From contig JAVTVJ010000489.1 of the NCBI GenBank assembly GCA_034509425.1, forward strand, positions 1 to 64,000: a DNA stretch of 64,000 nt, written 5' to 3'. Position 1 is the first letter of the stretch; every line of letters starts with the position of its first letter. The notes under the pieces are model-generated. The model ran no database searches, was not told the DNA's origin, and saw only the letters and a list, made by a program, of their open reading frames with translations. The position numbers were made by a program, and so were the translations under genes. Source of the DNA: Eopsaltria australis. Taxonomy: Eukaryota; Chordata; Aves; Passeriformes; Petroicidae. This document shows, piece after piece, positions 49,301 to 62,200 of this stretch.

Positions 49301-52300
49301 GTTAAACCTCTCCCAGGCCTAATTAGAGTAGCAATGCTAGCATTCATAATGAATCTCGTGTCCTGGGTTGGAGGAGGTAGCCGTGGTGCTACAGTAGCTT
49401 CCTGGCAGACAGTTGCTGGCAGGTTTAAGGTAGCTTGTGGCTTGCAATATTAAGTGACTGTTGAAATTCATTGACTCCACTGCGGCTTATGTGTCTAGAT
49501 GACAACAAGTTTACACGGTTCTTTTATAGTTACAGCAAATGGGTCCATTTAAATATTTATTAGGTGATTATGGTGATGTGAAATGGAAAAAAATTGCAAA
49601 GTACAGTATTGCATGTATAACTGTTTTAACTGTTTGTACAAAATACGTCTGTGGTATCATTTGAAATTACAGCATCTTTTTTTCCTCATAAATATTTATA
49701 GCATATCAGTAGCTAGGAATGCTAATTTATTTGCATTTTGTTTCTTATTTAATTTGACAGCCTTTTGGGTAGCCATTAAAGGCACTCACTCTGATTTGAA
49801 TGAAGGACATTTCAATCAGCAGTTGAGTGGCATTTTGATTGGAGTGGGTGAAGTTCAATTTTAGGAGTTCTTTTCACTTTATGAGACACAGAAAGGAGTA
49901 TTACCTGTGTGTGCTCAATGACGGGAGCACCCCCAGAAGGCCTGCTGCTCTGAAACTCCTACTTCTGAGCAATTTGTCATAGTTGCATTAAATGTAGTCA
50001 GTTTGGTTTGTTTTGCTCTTTTTCTGGCTTAATAAAGGTGAAAGTAACACAAGGGCCAGGTATAAATTTCTGCAAAAGTTTGTGCAAGAGCTGTTGTAAA
50101 ATATGAATGTGGCTTGGATGATAGAACAAGCTATTTCAGGTGTAGAGATAAAAGGATTGAAAGCAGAAAGAGAAAGAAATCCAATTCTTCGACAGCTTTG
50201 TAGCTACTGTTTATTTTGTCACAGCAACAGAAGAGATGTGAGTCAATCTCACTCAAGGGCATGAGAGAACATGATGATGATATCTAGAGGTGTCAGAGCA
50301 AATATATACATTGGAAATGCTTTCAGTGATGGCACAGAAAATAGTTGAAGAGAAATCAAGCATAGTGCAGTAAATTTAGTCTGAATATATATGTATCTAT
50401 GTCTATGTGTAAACTTACACAGAGTATGAGAGACTTGCTCTTTGTAAAGAGAAAATTATGCTTTAGCAACTTCTCTCACAGTGGTATCACTGAATTTCAC
50501 TCTTGTTTAGAAATTCAAATTTGCTGCGAGTGGGTGGCAGAACTTTATGAATCTGTATTTTCTAAAGAACAGAAATAAACAGCAGAGATAAATCTGAAGT
50601 CAGCTCTTGTCAGGGGAGGTGTAAAATGTACATCATTGTCAAGTAGAGGCAGTGAACACCAGTTGGAGTTGTTTCACTATTTTCAGATATTGACCAATGT
50701 ATCCACAGGTCTGACTTGTGCTTTGCTAATTCTGTGCACATACTTTCTTTGATAGTTTCACATAATTTCAGCAGGCTTGAAATGCTTTCTGTTTTCTTCT
50801 GTTGAAAAATTAGTTCATTATTTGGGCCAGTTTTGTCAATTTTACTTGTGGAAAGTGGTTACACAGCCTAAAAATATTGACAACTACTTGAAATGGAGAT
50901 GGAGAATTTTCAAACTTTTGAAAATGAGGTGAATTACTCTTCCAAACAGAATAAGAAATTCTGGGAAGTAAAATGGAGACATGAAGTTGAATTAACTCTG
51001 CCACACAAAGCTACTGGAATGCCCAGAGGCTTCCTGGAGACATGGTGTGCTATGTCTAGGATTGGGGATATGGTCTACTGTATAGAGCTCAAGCTTGAGT
51101 GACACTTTGTTACCGCATTAATGCTCATTTCATTGCCAGTAGGAAAAAGCAAAATAGAAATCCTATAGGCATACAGTTAATGCTGGTTTTAGCTCGAATT
51201 TGGTGCCTCTATTCAAAACTGAGAGAGCTAGTGACCAATGGATACTATTACAGTACCAGTACTGACAATTATGTATTAGAGCTCAGTTGAGAATTGGGTG
51301 TTTGTTTTCTTTTCTGCTGTGAGAACTCAAAAGATAAGGGGGTGAATTATTGCATTAATAAACTGCCTTTATGATTATAAAGTTATTTATCCTCAGGCTG
51401 AAGAATTCTGGTCTTATCTGTGCACTAGTTTTGGGTGAAGTCCTATGATGCCCAAGATGGGAAGTTAAACTTGCAGCTCAGAGTGAATGTCCATTGGTGT
51501 GAAAGGAGGACAGTGGAAACGTGTCCTTGTGTGTCCACAACAGCCCTGGTCCTTATTTTCCAATTATTTTCACAAGGACTAAATTAATTTAAAAGAATAC
51601 GAAGTGGGGGGCAGGGGGGTAAAAGAACATTCCATAGCTTTTTGGGTCTGGAACTTCTGTCCTATGCTTTGCTCAGAGTTTCCAGTGAGATCACTTCCTG
51701 AACAGGGTGCAATATGAATAAGTGTTCTGAGAGGCAGGTTCAAAAGCTGAGCAAATGGAATTGGCCCAGCTTTGTGGTATCCCATCAGTGACAAAGCCAA
51801 ATTTGGTCCAAGTTTTCCAATAAGCTCAGAATTGTCACTCATGCAGCTTGAATAAGATGAGCTAAATTATATATATTGCATGCGCATTTTTGTGTCAAAG
51901 GATCTGTGAAATCAAATGTTTGAAGTGTGCATGAGTGTGTTGTATTTGCATTCAATATAGAGTTGACTGTTCATCCAGTGCTGTAGCCTTCTCTATCTCA
52001 GTTTTCTGCTGCAGCTTTGTGCCATCTGTACTCAATATACTGTTAAATACTTTATTTTCAAGAGATTTCTGCAGTTTAGTAGTTGAAGCTACTATATTTT
52101 ATACATTTCTCAGAACTGTTACAGGTTTATTGTTATAATCTGTATTTATGAATTTCAGTAACACTTCAAGGTGGAGATGTACTGTTCTTCCTACGGAACT
52201 AGTACAGAAAGTAAGAAAGAAATCTTGTTCAAGAGATAGTTATTTAAATCTGTCTCTGAGTAAAAAGCGGTGCTCTCACCACTGAGTCGCTCTTCTGCTG

Positions 52301-55300
52301 ACATTCCTTCATGTGATCCATTTAGATGAAATAAAGAAGGGTGGGGAGATGGCAAAAAATCGTGGAGTCGTGAGACATCAACACTCACTGCAGGTTGCAA
52401 AATATAGCTTCTTTTTACAATATCAGGAGAAATAATTTCAGACAATCAGTAGTACAGTAAACTACATTTTTCTTCCTCTGCATGACACCAGTAAATAAAA
52501 ATCTATTTTTCAGTTGAATGAAAAATACAAGGTCCAAGCGTCAAGATCTTAGCACTAGGACAAATTGGAAACTTTCCAGTGGAACATTTTTCTCTCAGCT
52601 AATGCCAGTTCACCAAAACCTAACACGTTGCATGAAAATGTCTATTCCAATGAAATTTTTGATGGAAATGTTCTTGGTTTGCTGCCAGCTCACCCGCTTT
52701 TCCCAGCTCTCAGCTCCCCGGCATCTCAGGTGGAACAGTGCCAGAAAGTCAAGTTTCTTCACGTTCCTGGCCTGTTTGGCAGACTGCCATGAGGGATGGG
52801 AGTCTGGGCTCTCGAAAGTGGACAAGAAACCTTATACATGCACATACAACTGTACACATACTCTCACAGGTCATTTAAATCCATGTCAGTTCATTCAAAG
52901 TAAAGGGGTTTTTTTATATAGAGGGTCTTTTAAATATGACCCTCCGATGGAAAATTTCTCAGGTCGGAATTTTAATTCTGACTTGCGACTGCAAAAAAAA
53001 AAAATTGGGGAATATGAAAAATTCTCCTTATAAGGTGAATACGGGTTCCTGTGCAACAGAGTGTTGCACTATTGTCACTGAGGCTATCAACAGCTCCATC
53101 TGCCTTCTCTCTTTCACTGCAGAACAAGAGCTATATTTGTAACAGGTAGGGTGCTTACACACTTAACCTTAACAAAACAAGATAATATTTTTAGAGCTTT
53201 GTAAATATTTGTTTTAAAAATTCCTCCTATGCCATTTTATATAAGGCAGACAATCTTTTCTTGCTCACTAAGTGGACTGAGGGGATAGAGTTTCAATGTT
53301 TTTGCCTGAATGATAAACAAAAATTAGGCACATATACTGAAATTCTGACTGAGAGGGCCCTGAAGTAGGAGCACTGTAATGTACTTTTCCATAGCCTCAC
53401 TTCATGCACTGCAAGCTGCTCGGTTGCTTATTATATGTAAGTAAATAAATAAGTTTCAATCACACTGTGTAGGTAATTTCTGACTGGGGGGATGTGTTCA
53501 CATTTGGGACAAAAAGCAGTTGATTCAAGTAGCCACTAATGGATTCCTTTTCTGACTATTCTTAATATTTTGGATTAGCATAACAAAGTCAGGCTCTTTA
53601 GGACATTAGTACGTACTGCAGTTTATTTTTCATTTGAGAAGATGAGATTTACAGTAATAGATAGAGTTCAAGATTTCACTGAAGAAGGGTTCCTGAGTAG
53701 AGTTTCACTTAAAAATTCTCATTGTCCTCATCAAATCTGAGCCTCACTGCCAGTCTGAGAAAAATTTATTGCTTTTGTAATATTGGGAAAATAGCAAACG
53801 TCCTGAGTAGGATGCTAAAATCTCTATTAAATGGAGAAAATACCTATCTTTGTTAAAATAAGGGGGAAAACATAGGTGGTTTGTTTTATTTTGGTTTTCT
53901 TGGGGCATAATGTGTAGTAATACAGGAGGATACATTGTTGCTGTCCCTGGCTCTTTCACAAATGTGAAGTTGCTCCCCATGTCTTTTAATTATGAAGTGA
54001 TACAATGGGAATGATCAGCAGAATGCTCTTGTATTAACGATAGTATTATGTACTCAAACACTTGTAAAAGGCTTAGATAAAGTGCACTCTAAGACTCACT
54101 AAGCATTGATCTGTGACATTGAAGAATTTTATTTTGGTGAGAATTAACTTTGCTCTAAACATGCATGGGTTTGCACTTGACATTGTAATTACATTGAAGA
54201 AGGTTCCATGGGTTGCAAGCAGCAGGAGAAAGGAGGTATTTATTGGCAGAAATTTTAGTTCAGTTGTCTCCCTTGCTGAGGCTGCAGAGAATCCCAAGAC
54301 CTTTTACCTGCATTCACCTTGACATCAGTCTGTCCATGAGCAGGAGGAAATGGGATGAGTGTGTTTGTGTGTACACACACCAGCAGGACTGAGCAATTCA
54401 AATTAATCCTCTGAAAAAAAAATAATACATAAAATCACAGACTTTAAAACTTGTTTCCAATTAAATGTTTCTTGATAAAAATGATGCAATGGAAACCTAT
54501 TAATGGTTGCTTTCTAATGTCCCTAAACTGAAGAATCGGTTGCACTCTCTAATCTCCTAATCCTTTGCAAAGGAGAGCAGAAAGGCCTATCTACAAAGCA
54601 ATCCTGACTGCTTTATTTGACTCATTGGGGTGAGAGGAAGGGTGGGTGTTGCAACTCATCTGCTGCAAATACAATTCAACATGTGCAATGAAGTGACAAC
54701 TGAATTCTTCATGTCAAAGAATCAGTGCTGGACTGTGGTATGTAAGCAAAGACATCTTATTTCTCTTATCTGACTAGTGCTCTCTAAGAGCATCTCTGGT
54801 GTTCTCTAAGATTATACTCTAATCTGACTGAGGGGAAAAAAGCTCAGCTCCCTGGAAAACAGAACACTGGCACTGATTTTCCTCAGCAGCTACCTTGCAT
54901 TAAGTGAAGCTCAGCTCTTTACTGTAAGACTGAACTGATCCCCCTCTGCTGTTCCAGGCACTCACAGCTGCTCTCTGGTGGAATAAGAAAATTCTGCTTT
55001 CCATACGGAAGTCCATCATCTAAGATCTGGAACTTTTGTCTATTTATCCAAACATAATGTAACTCCTTTCTCTGATTGTTCTCTGGATATGTTAAGAGCC
55101 TTAAATAAGTCTATGCTTCAGAATTTGTATCTGGATCTATGTCTTTGACCATTTTTACTCCATAATATTACAGTACTGAAACAGGTAAATTCACAGAAAA
55201 AATTGCGCTGACAGTATTTTGGGGTACTGGCTTTGGCATCAGCTGAGGGACAGCAGGATATGATTGTGTTGTGCAATGCATGTTGTGCTGTATATTGTCA

Positions 55301-56198
55301 GAAAGAGGCTGATTTTCTTAATCCAAACAAAATATTTGAGGTTAGACTCAGGGAGTTTCTGTTCCCAATGTGCCAATCTCCCTGGCAATTTCTATTAGTT
55401 CTTCATGTTTTAGGACCTCAGACTTGCAGTGAAATCACCTTTATCCCGAAGTACACATCCTACTGTGTTCCTTAATACCATGGGTGGTAAGATAAGAAGC
55501 AGGGATTCCTAATTCCATGTGCTGAATTGACTGAGCCCAATGGGCCTTTCTAGAAGGTAGATTCTCAAATATTTGGGAGTTCAGAAACACAGCCAGTGCT
55601 GGGTCTGGGGCCAGAGAGGTAGCAGGGCACAGCAGCTACAGAAATCAGAGTTAAGGATTTGAGCTTGGATTTTTGTAGGAGCCTATGTAAGTAAAGGTGC
55701 CTTTCTTCTACAGTCCATCATGAATACCTGTTAAATGCTTATATTTCTTACTATTGATCTCTCTCCATTTGTTGTAGTAAACTGGACCTGATTTCTTGAT
55801 CTATCCCTCTGTAATCAGCTATCCTCTTCCCCAAAAGCTGATCACAATAACTAAACAAAAGTGTGTGCAGTGGTGTATTGTCCCATCAGATGGCACAGAG
55901 GAGTTCTACAGTCTCCTTAGAGTCACTCAAATCAACTATTAATAGATGCTTTTAATGTAAGAATTCCTAGGTGATTCCCTTTTTCTTTGGTTGCAAGATA
56001 TTCTGGACTTTTTATTTTCTCTCTGAAATTATTATGCTGTTTTCAGTACTTAAGAGACAGACTCCAAATGAAGCAGCCATTCCTAACCTATGCAGACAAA
56101 GGGAGTGGTTCCCTTAGCAACAGGAACCATGTGGAGGTTCTCAGAGAGCTCTCTTTTCCCCCTACTCGTGTTTTCTTTTAACTCAACATTTTGCACAG

Positions 56199-56318
56199 CA
56201 TCTTGCATGGAGACTCCGACAGCTGGGCTGGAGGCAAGCAGCTCTTCTGGCTCTGGCTAACCCGTGCTCGAGGGGCAATTGTTCTACACTCATCAGACAG
56301 AAAAAATGATAATCATGG
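56199..56318 (+). CDS. Candidate coding exon 4 of an unidentified gene (possibly ANKFN1)
   Basis: A 120-base segment between TTTTGCACAG and a consensus GTAAGT donor, with more G, C and CpG than its flanks. The frame entered in phase 2 is open for all 39 codons, beginning ILHGDSDSWAGGKQLFWLWL and ending SSDRKNDNH, and it leaves with GG. The other two frames contain stops, though one only near its end. The phase-2 entry matches the AA left by 39011-39068. Forty open codons give the strongest single coding hint in the set. No domain is recognisable, and the tryptophan-rich hydrophobic stretch is unusual. An untranslated exon is the alternative. Confidence 0.35.
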
Positions 56319-59199
56319 GTAAGTGAACTGGCACTCAATCAGAGTTCACGCTGAGGAGGGGGAAAGTTTACTGGCTGGCAATCAGAAGTGTCCGGCACTT
56401 CCCAGTAGGCATGTATGCTTGAAGCAGGGGCACTAGTGTGATGCTTGCCTTGTTTGCTGGTGGGATTGCATGTCTGCATTTAACATTTCAGGGGTGGGAG
56501 ACATTAGTACAACTGGGTTCTAGTCCTTAGCATGCTACTGACTTCCTTTATAGTCCTGAACATCTCACCTCAGCTCTCTGTTTTCTTTTCTCATCCATTA
56601 AAATGAGAGGATATGCCATGAGGATCTCGGAAGGAGTGTAAAGTACTGTAGAAATGGATTATATTGCTTGTCAAAATTGTATTTGCTTTTGAAATTGATG
56701 ATAAGGTGTGCAGAACCTGAGATAAAGTATTGATCTTTTATTGTGAATTTAACTGAATTAACTTTTCTGTAGATAGATCTAGTTGCTTTTCTTCCCAGTA
56801 CGGAAGAAGAGATGTGTGCATGTAGTGTTTTTACAAGTATGTGCTTATGTATAAGAATTTGGGTCTGCTGGTGTATAAGTAACAGAAATAGAGATGTTTA
56901 TTTCCCTCAAAATAGCTACAGCATGGATAAAGTAGTTGATGTGATTCAGTGAAATCCATCTTATTATAAAATAATGAAATTTAAGCTTGGTATGTATTGA
57001 AGTTAACACTTGTTCTGCTGTCCCTAAAGTGTTACGTATTACCAGAGCTCTAGCCAATCTCAGTTAGAAAAGCCTAATGCATAAACTCCCTAAGTTTGTA
57101 GTCATTTTACCAAAAGAGAGGCATCTGAATTATTCTAATGTTAAGCCAGTTTATTTTGTGGGGGACTTGCATAAGGGATGAATTTGTCTCTCAGTTTTTC
57201 CTAATTTGATGTAGAAAGTTCCTGTGGTCACAATTTTTCATCACATTTGAATTAAAATTCAAGCACTCGAGTTCATATTTTGATAAATCATGCAGCATGC
57301 TGATACTTGGATGCAGGCTCCCTTTGATTCCACACCTACAGTCTCAGAGTGTCGCAGTGAATGCATTCACCACTACAGGCAACTTAGTTCTTGTATTTCA
57401 GATGTGATTTGATTACTGCAGGCAAAATCAGTTGCTGGTAACTGTATGCGCAGAGCAGCTGCAGAAGTGTCACGCACCAGCTCCCCATAGTCCTGTCAAC
57501 AAGGAACTGGCATTGCTCTTCCTATTCCTTGCTCTGCACAAACCTACAGATCCCTTGCCCTGTGCTTGTACAGCATCCAGCAGCTCTGAGCTCTTTGTGG
57601 GGGATCACAGGTGACAACAGTCACAATACTCCTGCATGCGTGGGGACTGACAATTTGTCTCTCAGTTGCAATTTAAATGAAGGAAAATTGCCATGTTTGC
57701 ACCTTTATGAATAATATTAGGTTTTGTGTCTGAATACAGAGGAAGGCAATAATGAGTCACCGAAATTAGTTGGTTCCTTTTTCTGTCTGGGATTGTATTT
57801 CCATCCTTTTATACCCTACTTCAAACAATATTACTGCTTGGATCAGTGATGCTAGCTAAGGTACAGGATTACAATACTGTATATTTAGTGTGAAGTGTTT
57901 GCATTTCTAATAACAATTTGGCTTGTACATTTTGCAGTATGTGAAGAAAATCCTGGGTTTAGGGTGTGGGATTTTTTTAGCAAGTATTTTAAGCCATTGC
58001 ATATTGATCTTCTTAATTACTTTCCCCATCCCCATTTGGTATCCAGTTCTGCAGTTTTAACTTGTTCAATGTTTTCATGTAGAGTTTATTTCAATTTTCA
58101 TTCAGATGAACAGAAGTTTTATATGTCTTAGAAAAGAAAGTAAAGATCTAATGTAGAATAAGCAGAACAGATTGATAGCAACAACTGTTTCAGTTTCTTG
58201 ATGCTTTACATATAGGACATCAATACAGACTAAGCTGAAACAGGAGAAAAAGTGGATGTTAGTCTTAAAGATTAAAGACATGTATGATGACTGACCTATA
58301 GGAAGAGGTATGAGAAGCTGATTTATGTGGCTGGCAGCCAAGGAGTTGGCAAAGTTTCATGGTTTTAGCAAGAAGAATAATCTCACACAGATCAAATATC
58401 TGGATCTCACCATTTTTATATACTATATGATTTTTCAACACCAAGTAAAAGCCAAGGCTTATAACATAATTCTTTGTTCAATCTGATTTACTCGTTAAAA
58501 GATAAGCAGGTTAACTCCTCCAAGATACCTCTGGACACAAAGCAGATCATATATTAGCTTGTGTATGGCTCATGGCCTGGAAAGAGGACTGGTGTGATGG
58601 TCTGGAGTGGTACTACCCCTTGCAACCTGTTGTCACTCATCTGATCCTTCTCTAAAATACATCACTACTGCATCAGGGTGGGCAGTGAGCATCCTACTCT
58701 GTAAAAGCCTTTCAGCATCTCTCGTGGAAGAGCCAGAAAACCTAGGAATTGTGAATGGTTCTTATGCAGGTGTTTCCAATCCTGAAACTGGTCTGGCTTT
58801 TTCAGAGAGTCTTAAAGGATTTAAGAAGCCAGGACCAGTGTCCATATACAGTCTATGGCTGTAGCTACAGTCTTAATACTTGGGTCACATAGGTCCTGTC
58901 TCTGGGTATTGTCTAATTTGCAGACTTTGTATAGTGGCTAGAGAGATACATGTGGGTCAAATGCCAATTAGCCCATAGCACTAATGACCCAGCTACTTGC
59001 TTAAACAGATGGAAGGTTTGGAAAGGACAAGTCACCCCAAATCTTTCCTTGCTCCTCCTCCCCCCTGCCCTTTAATCATGCTGTATTGCTGAGCCATGCA
59101 CAGTTCTTGCTGTAGCATTAGGTAAGAGCAGTGTGCTCTTACTGACAGAGGTAAGAGCAGCTGTAAAAACACTGCAGCAATGAACTTATCTTGTTCCAG
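56319..59199 (+). other. Possible intron of the candidate gene
   Basis: About 2.9 kb from GTAAGT to CTTGTTCCAG. No recognised gene, repeat or RNA. Splice-like sites at about 57,938 and 58,770 lead straight into stops in the required frame. Confidence 0.35.
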
Positions 59200-59253
59200 G
59201 CTGATGAGAGGGCAAACTCTTCAAAGACCCATGAGAACACTCTGGTTTCTAAG
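59200..59253 (+). CDS. Weak candidate coding exon 5 of the unidentified gene
   Basis: A 54-base segment between TTATCTTGTTCCAG and the weak donor GTGTAC. Entered in phase 2 it is open and reads LMRGQTLQRPMRTLWFL, with a leading G and trailing AG, so it could follow 56199-56318 and leaves in phase 2. A second frame is also open (ADERANSSKTHENTLVSK), which reduces the value of the phase match. The donor is poor. This is the least certain member of the proposed chain. Confidence 0.18.
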
Positions 59254-62200
59254 GTGTACTAAATCCAGTGCTTTCACATCTTCATTCCTAGTGTTGCCAT
59301 TGCTAACTCATTTACGACAAAATTTGTTATAATCCCATTATGTTAAATTGATGTGTAGGCTTATTGGATGTGGTATAAACTGTACTGAGTAAACAAGCAG
59401 AAAATTTTAGAGCCCAAAGATTTATTTCACTGAAAAATACATATTCCCCAACCACTAAGATGTAAAACTAACAATACGATGTGCTGAAAATATAGTGGCA
59501 ATGAGTAGCACACATATATTTTCTAAAGTGCAAGAATAGGTGGGACATCTGAAAGTGTTCATCAAGGAGTCTGAATAAACAAAACTCATCTTAAAGTCTT
59601 AGCGAATTCATAAACATTATGCATATGAGAAGACTTAGATTAATGTTAGATATCTCCTCTTGAATGTTATCAAGAGAGTTTAAATGGACAGCCCTAAAGA
59701 GAACCAGTATTATTTCCTTCTGTCCTGCTTCTATTAATTTTTTAGACATGGGATTTGAGGAGCTGTTTTCTTCTCTTCCTATGGCAAGTCAGTTTTCCCC
59801 TTTTTTTTTTACTAGAAGTCCATCACTGATTTTGTGGCCTCCTCTTGTGTCATATTCAAGCCTGTCTTAAGGATCATCTCATGTATGATTCAGATCGGGT
59901 TTGTTCTGTGCTAATAAACCTTGAGAGTTTGGAGTGCATTTTAGAGGGTTCAAGATGAGCTTGAAGGTGATGTCTTAACTTGCTTTCCCCAGAAGCATGT
60001 TGGAAACGCACACAGAACAGCTCCAAGGTCAGCGTTTGTGCAGCAGAGGCTGAGCTAGGAAAGATGGAAATCTGCAGAGGGATCCTAAAACACTCCTTTC
60101 TAAATCTTTTAAGGCTAATGTCTCCTTTTCCTTTTGTATCCTGACAATATTGAAATTAATGATCTTCGGATTTAAATTTCACATGGAGTCAAGCTGAGAA
60201 GATGTACCTGACTCCAAGTTTCTTCTAAATGCGAAGTTGCTGCAGCTTTTGTTCCAAGCTAATCTTTGTGTGACTCATATGGCAACGCTCAGCAGGCCTG
60301 GGCTCCTGAAGATGTTCCTTTGAGGTCAGCAATTGTCTCAAGCAAATATTTGCCACTTCATAAATCTCTGGTTGTATAGGCTGGATTCTATAGCCTCTCC
60401 TTTGGGCAGTACAAGATTATACAATAGCCATCGTGCATCACCAGGGGAGGAACAAATTCTTTGGAAAAGGAGAGTAGATACTCAGACTGAAACAATGTTT
60501 TTTGTAGCCAAACTAAGTTTTAGATCAGTCAGATTTTCACTTGAAAAAGATAGAAATTTCAAGTCCAACATTTTAATGACCAAAGTAACATGTTGTGGAA
60601 GTTGACATATGCAACCAGTGTACGTTTGAAAAGCAAAGGAGAAGTTTGAAATATTTCACTGAATGCATGATTGCAGTGCTTGGGGAAGTTTACATAAGAA
60701 TATTTAAGATTATGACAAAATTTCAAAAATTGTTATAATGAAGTGTATCAAATTTGTTCAGAAGTCAATGTTGAGTTAGAATTCTCATTTAGCTATTTGT
60801 ATTCCTTAAATATGTATATCTCATTAGGCTTTTTGTATGCAGAAAATTTGATCCATGGTCATTGCAAAAGAATATGGAAAAGAACTAGCCACTTTTCTTG
60901 GATTCTGTCTGGTGTGACAATACTTTTTGGCTCACAAGAGAAAGTAATCATTCAATTTTTATTTAATACATAGCTAAAAAGTTATCATTTAAAAATAATC
61001 AACATAACACTTTACTTTGAGTTGGAATTTCAAGCAGATGATGACTGTTAGGGGTTTTGGAAACTGAATGGTCTGACATAGTATAAAATATGCCACATCT
61101 AATTAGTTAATGTTGATAATTTTAGAAGTAGGCTCCATTGTCTAATGCCTCCTGATTGCTTTTCACTGCTGTACTGTGTATAAAGAAACCCTGTGGCATC
61201 ACTGGGCAGCTAAATGTCTCTATGTAGTTTATTTAAAGAGTTCTTTGGTTTTCTGGCACACTGTTACAAAAATTTTGTAAAAATTGACTTAGACTGATGC
61301 TGCCCAAACTTGACCATGGTAATCAATTTGGGAGTGAAAGCAAATGCCATAATAATGGTATTTTCTTATGTAAATTACATTTTGTGTCATTATCTGGATC
61401 TATTTAGAGCATTTAGGACAGCAAGTGGCTGAGTGTTCACAGGAGTAAGGATTGAGCCTCAGCTGTGACAAGTTTCAGCACTACCAAATTTAATTGAACT
61501 ACTACAGGTCATATTAGCTAAAGAATGGTTTCTTGCAGGAGTACATGAAAAATAACTCAATTTCATTCACATAAAAAGAAGCTGAGAATTGCAAGACTTG
61601 ATGTCTTATAGCGAGGCATGGATTTTTACATAACAACATGCTACAGGCATTTTTAAATTCCATAAGTTAAGGGGAAGATGAAGTTTCAGAGAGCATACCA
61701 GATTCTGAGTAACGGAAGAGAAAAACAGAATGAAGGGAAAGAATGGTGTGAGGAGTTGAAATTTCTTTCATTTTGTCACTGCTTGTCTGCAGTTTAGGGA
61801 TAACCATTGTTCTGGACAGCTCCCATCCCATCTCATTATTCTCCTTATCAAACAACACTAACTCCTTGCTGTTTTCTATTAAAGGGAATTAAACAGAATG
61901 GCAGAAGCTTTCCCCAGTTGATATCTGCTGTCGTGTTCATAGGGCTCCTTCTTTAAACCCACAGTATGGCACAGTTAAGCTGTGAAAGTGGTGTTATTTA
62001 CACTGAGCACTGTCAGCCCTCACAGCCTGATTATAGTGGCAGATAGGATCAGATTTAGATTCATCATTCAAGAGACAAAGAAAGCATTGGGATAGAGACA
62101 GGAGAGATGCTATAGGAGGATAGTGATGAGAAAAGTAAAATATTTTATCCTGTTAGACCCTAGTCTCCCTGGCTGTCCAGTCAGAGTCCAGGGTGCCTTT

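Larger units (their letters stand above)
39069..56198 (+). other. About 17 kb without a recognised gene, possible long intron
   Basis: AT-rich sequence. Items listed separately are a splice-bounded segment with no open frame (40021-40239), an ATTAG repeat (42766) and a TAAT/octamer-rich block (46160). Several short splice-bounded segments (47988, 49124, 52159, 53123) were examined; most do not fit the phase chain. The longest ATG-started frame in the window (52518-53033, 171 codons) lies here and matches nothing known. Confidence 0.5.

Noticed and set aside
52159..52209. Segment between GAATTTCAG and GTAAGA, open when entered in phase 2
   Set aside because: It exits in phase 0, incompatible with the open frame at 56199, and the pyrimidine tract is weak.
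53123..53145. 23-base microexon-like segment (CTTTCACTGCAG to GTAGGG)
   Set aside because: Its length is not a multiple of three, so inclusion would break the reading frame into 56199-56318.
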